DNA of 64,000 bases, from positions 1,223,768 to 1,287,767 of the forward strand of contig NZ_KZ454943.1 of NCBI RefSeq assembly GCF_002797395.1, in the 5' to 3' direction. Position 1 is the first letter of the stretch, and each line of letters opens with the position of its first letter. The notes under the pieces were generated by a model. That model was not told where the DNA came from. It did no database searches and was given only the letters and a program-made list of their open reading frames with translations. Of the stretch, positions 62,611 to 64,000 are shown piece by piece. This DNA is from Bacillus solitudinis (lineage in GTDB: Bacteria > Bacillota > Bacilli > Bacillales > Bacillaceae_D). The translations under genes were made by a program, and so were the position numbers.

Positions 62611-63894
62611 TCACATCCACCTTAATAGGAAGAGCGAAATATCCTCAAATAATATAACTAACACCCCTACAAAGACCAACATAATGATATAGGGTGGTGT
62701 TCCTCTAATTACATCTAAATACGATTTACCGAACACTGCGCTCGCTGTAAAGATATCTACACCAAATGGCGGGGTAGCGGAACCGAGCGCAGCTTGGAAC
62801 GTTATAACAACGCCCAAATGAATCGGGTCAACGCCCGCTTGCATCGCAATCGGATAAAAGATCGGTGTTAAGATTAAGATTACGACAATAGGATCAACGA
62901 ACATACACCCTATAAAGAAAAAGATAGCAACTATAAATAACACTTGTAACGCGGTTGGATCCGCGCCTAACACGGCCTCAGATAACATTTGCGGTATTCG
63001 TGCACGAGCAATCAAATAGGAAAACGCTTGCCCCGCTGCAACGAGAATAAAAACAGCTGATGTCACTAAACCTGTTGAAAGAGCAATAGTTGGTACTTCT
63101 TTTAATTTAATGGAACGGAATATTAATACTTCAAGAATCAAAGCATACAAAACGGAGATTCCCGCTGCTTCAGTTGGACTAAAATATCCCGTGTAAATAC
63201 CACCAATAATGATAACAGGAAAGCCTAGTGGAAGAAGGGCTTTTACTGTTGCACGCCACCGTTCTTTCCAGCTATGTTTTTTAGCCAACGGAATATTATA
63301 AATTTTCGCATGAATAAAACTATAAGTAGCAAACATTAAAAAGATTAACACCCCTGGGCCAATACCAGCTATAAATAAATCTCCTACTGAGACATTTTGA
63401 GCTGCTAACCCGTAGATAATCATCCCAATGCTTGGAGGAATCAGTAAAGCAATATCACTTGCATTAATAATTAAAGCAATTGCGCTTGAATCCTTGTAAC
63501 CAACCGATAAAAGTTTTTTTCGCATCGGCTTTCCAACAGCCACCACAGTAGCTTGTGTTGATCCAGATATTGACCCAAAAAGCGTACATGCAGCAGCTGT
63601 GGTGATGGCGTAACCGCCTCTCATATGTCCAATAAAAGAGCCAACAAAGTCCAATAATCGCTGTGACGTTTTTCCTGTCGACATAATATCAGCTGCAAAA
63701 ATAAACAGCGGAACAGCGAGTAGGACATAAGATGATATTCCACCCATCATTTGTTGGACAAGGACCATCGGATTTATGTTTGTCATAAAGACTGTTATGA
63801 CGACTACCGAAGCTGCGAGCATAGGAATCATCATTGGAAAGCCTAGAGCAAGAAGCACAATCATGATTGTTAACATCGTAGCTATCATTTTCAT
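62611..63894 (-). CDS. TRAP transporter large permease, DctM family (system 2)
   Basis: 427 aa, about 12 membrane helices. Marks: LGFPMMIPMLAASVVVI, FAADIMSTGKTSQRLLDFVG, ACTLFGSISGSTQATVVAVG, NASDIALLIPPSIGMIIYG, FSPTEAAGISVLYALI and LILTPIFYPIAMQAG. It starts 21 bp after the dctQ stop. The binding-protein gene follows after 35 bp. Only distantly similar to DctM of system 1, so the two TRAP systems are not a recent duplication. Confidence 0.95.
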   Translation of the reverse strand: MKMIATMLTIMIVLLALGFPMMIPMLAASVVVITVFMTNINPMVLVQQMMGGISSYVLLAVPLFIFAADIMSTGKTSQRLLDFVGSFIGHMRGGYAITTAAACTLFGSISGSTQATVVAVGKPMRKKLLSVGYKDSSAIALIINASDIALLIPPSIGMIIYGLAAQNVSVGDLFIAGIGPGVLIFLMFATYSFIHAKIYNIPLAKKHSWKERWRATVKALLPLGFPVIIIGGIYTGYFSPTEAAGISVLYALILEVLIFRSIKLKEVPTIALSTGLVTSAVFILVAAGQAFSYLIARARIPQMLSEAVLGADPTALQVLFIVAIFFFIGCMFVDPIVVILILTPIFYPIAMQAGVDPIHLGVVITFQAALGSATPPFGVDIFTASAVFGKSYLDVIRGTPPYIIMLVFVGVLVILFEDISLFLLRWM

Positions 63895-63915
63895 TCCTCG
63901 CAGTCTTTTAAATTA

Positions 63916-64000
63916 TTATGAGTAGTCCTTTTTATCTTGAGCTAAGTACACTTCTTTTTCTCTAATATTCACCCACATATTACGTAAAAACTGAAGACCT
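63916..64000 (-). CDS. TRAP transporter small permease, DctQ family, partial (C-terminal end)
   Basis: The last 27 codons are visible (GLQFLRNMWVNIREKEVYLA, ending in DKKDYS and TAA at 63916); the rest lies beyond the right edge. Assigned as DctQ by its position immediately upstream of dctM and by the charged cytoplasmic tail typical of DctQ. Confidence 0.75.
   Translation of the reverse strand, partial: GLQFLRNMWVNIREKEVYLAQDKKDYS

Overview
The window looks like a chromosomal segment of a low-GC, endospore-former-type Firmicute of the family Bacillaceae, most likely an alkaliphile or halo-alkaliphile (Alkalihalobacillus / Halalkalibacter-like). The reasons are a Bacillus subtilis-type core block in recognisable order (yuzA, yugI, alaT, alaR, pgi, yugN, a yugO-type K+ channel, luxS, hbs, a yuiF-type antiporter), AGGAGG ribosome binding sites, Bacillus-style GC-hairpin terminators, cre-like catabolite sites, and very acidic exported lipoproteins. 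This placement is inference from gene content; no rRNA is present.

Layout. 1-8489: a YesM/YesN-type two-component pair next to a CUT1 sugar ABC importer (binding protein plus two permeases, no ATPase) and a secreted GH66 dextranase-like enzyme with a FIMAH domain and a C-terminal jelly-roll module. 8490-9611: decayed gene remnants. 9612-15758: unlinked housekeeping or accessory genes (tRNA 2-selenouridine synthase, a frameshifted membrane protein, YdaT-like protein, secreted beta-propeller protein, UV damage endonuclease). 15889-16270: remnant of an X2-type domain. 16313-26326: cytoplasmic GH3 glycosidase, LplA/LplB/YtcP-like ABC importer, and its YesN/YesM pair. 26797-34789: a plus-strand levan module: sensor kinase, AraC-type response regulator, orphan sugar-binding lipoprotein, levansucrase and a LevB-like endolevanase. 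34790-36614: non-coding relics, a small PD-(D/E)XK-like plus winged-helix protein, a five-copy repeat and a tRNA-Ala gene. 36734-44391: a TRAP transporter flanked by two paralogous sensor kinases and one response regulator. 44587-50329: K+ channel, pectin-type acetylesterase, MFS permease, yugN, pgi, yuzA. 50397-59621: yugI, DEAD-box helicase, thiM, alaT-alaR, isochorismatase-like hydrolase, luxS, small membrane proteins, BrkB-like protein, hbs, RDD protein and a lipoprotein. 59728-64000: YuiF-like antiporter and a second TRAP transporter running off the right edge.

How it works together. Three or four independent carbohydrate/organic-acid scavenging modules each carry a YesM-type histidine kinase and, in most cases, a YesN-type AraC-family regulator, so extracellular polymer breakdown (dextran, levan, probably pectin acetyl groups), import and local signal transduction are encoded side by side. 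None of the ABC importers carries an ATPase, consistent with a shared MsmX-type ATPase elsewhere. cre-like sites precede several catabolic genes.

The most noteworthy non-gene signals are: a nested leader in front of levansucrase with two mutually exclusive stems and a second, gene-less copy of part of it 3.3 kb downstream; a nearly identical 24-nt element upstream of both dctQ and dctP of the first TRAP system; an orphan binding protein linked to a kinase/regulator pair without permeases; a decayed tRNA-Ala copy with a nuclease-like gene between it and the intact tRNA-Ala; and a plus-strand intrinsic terminator at 53205-53233 with no gene to terminate.
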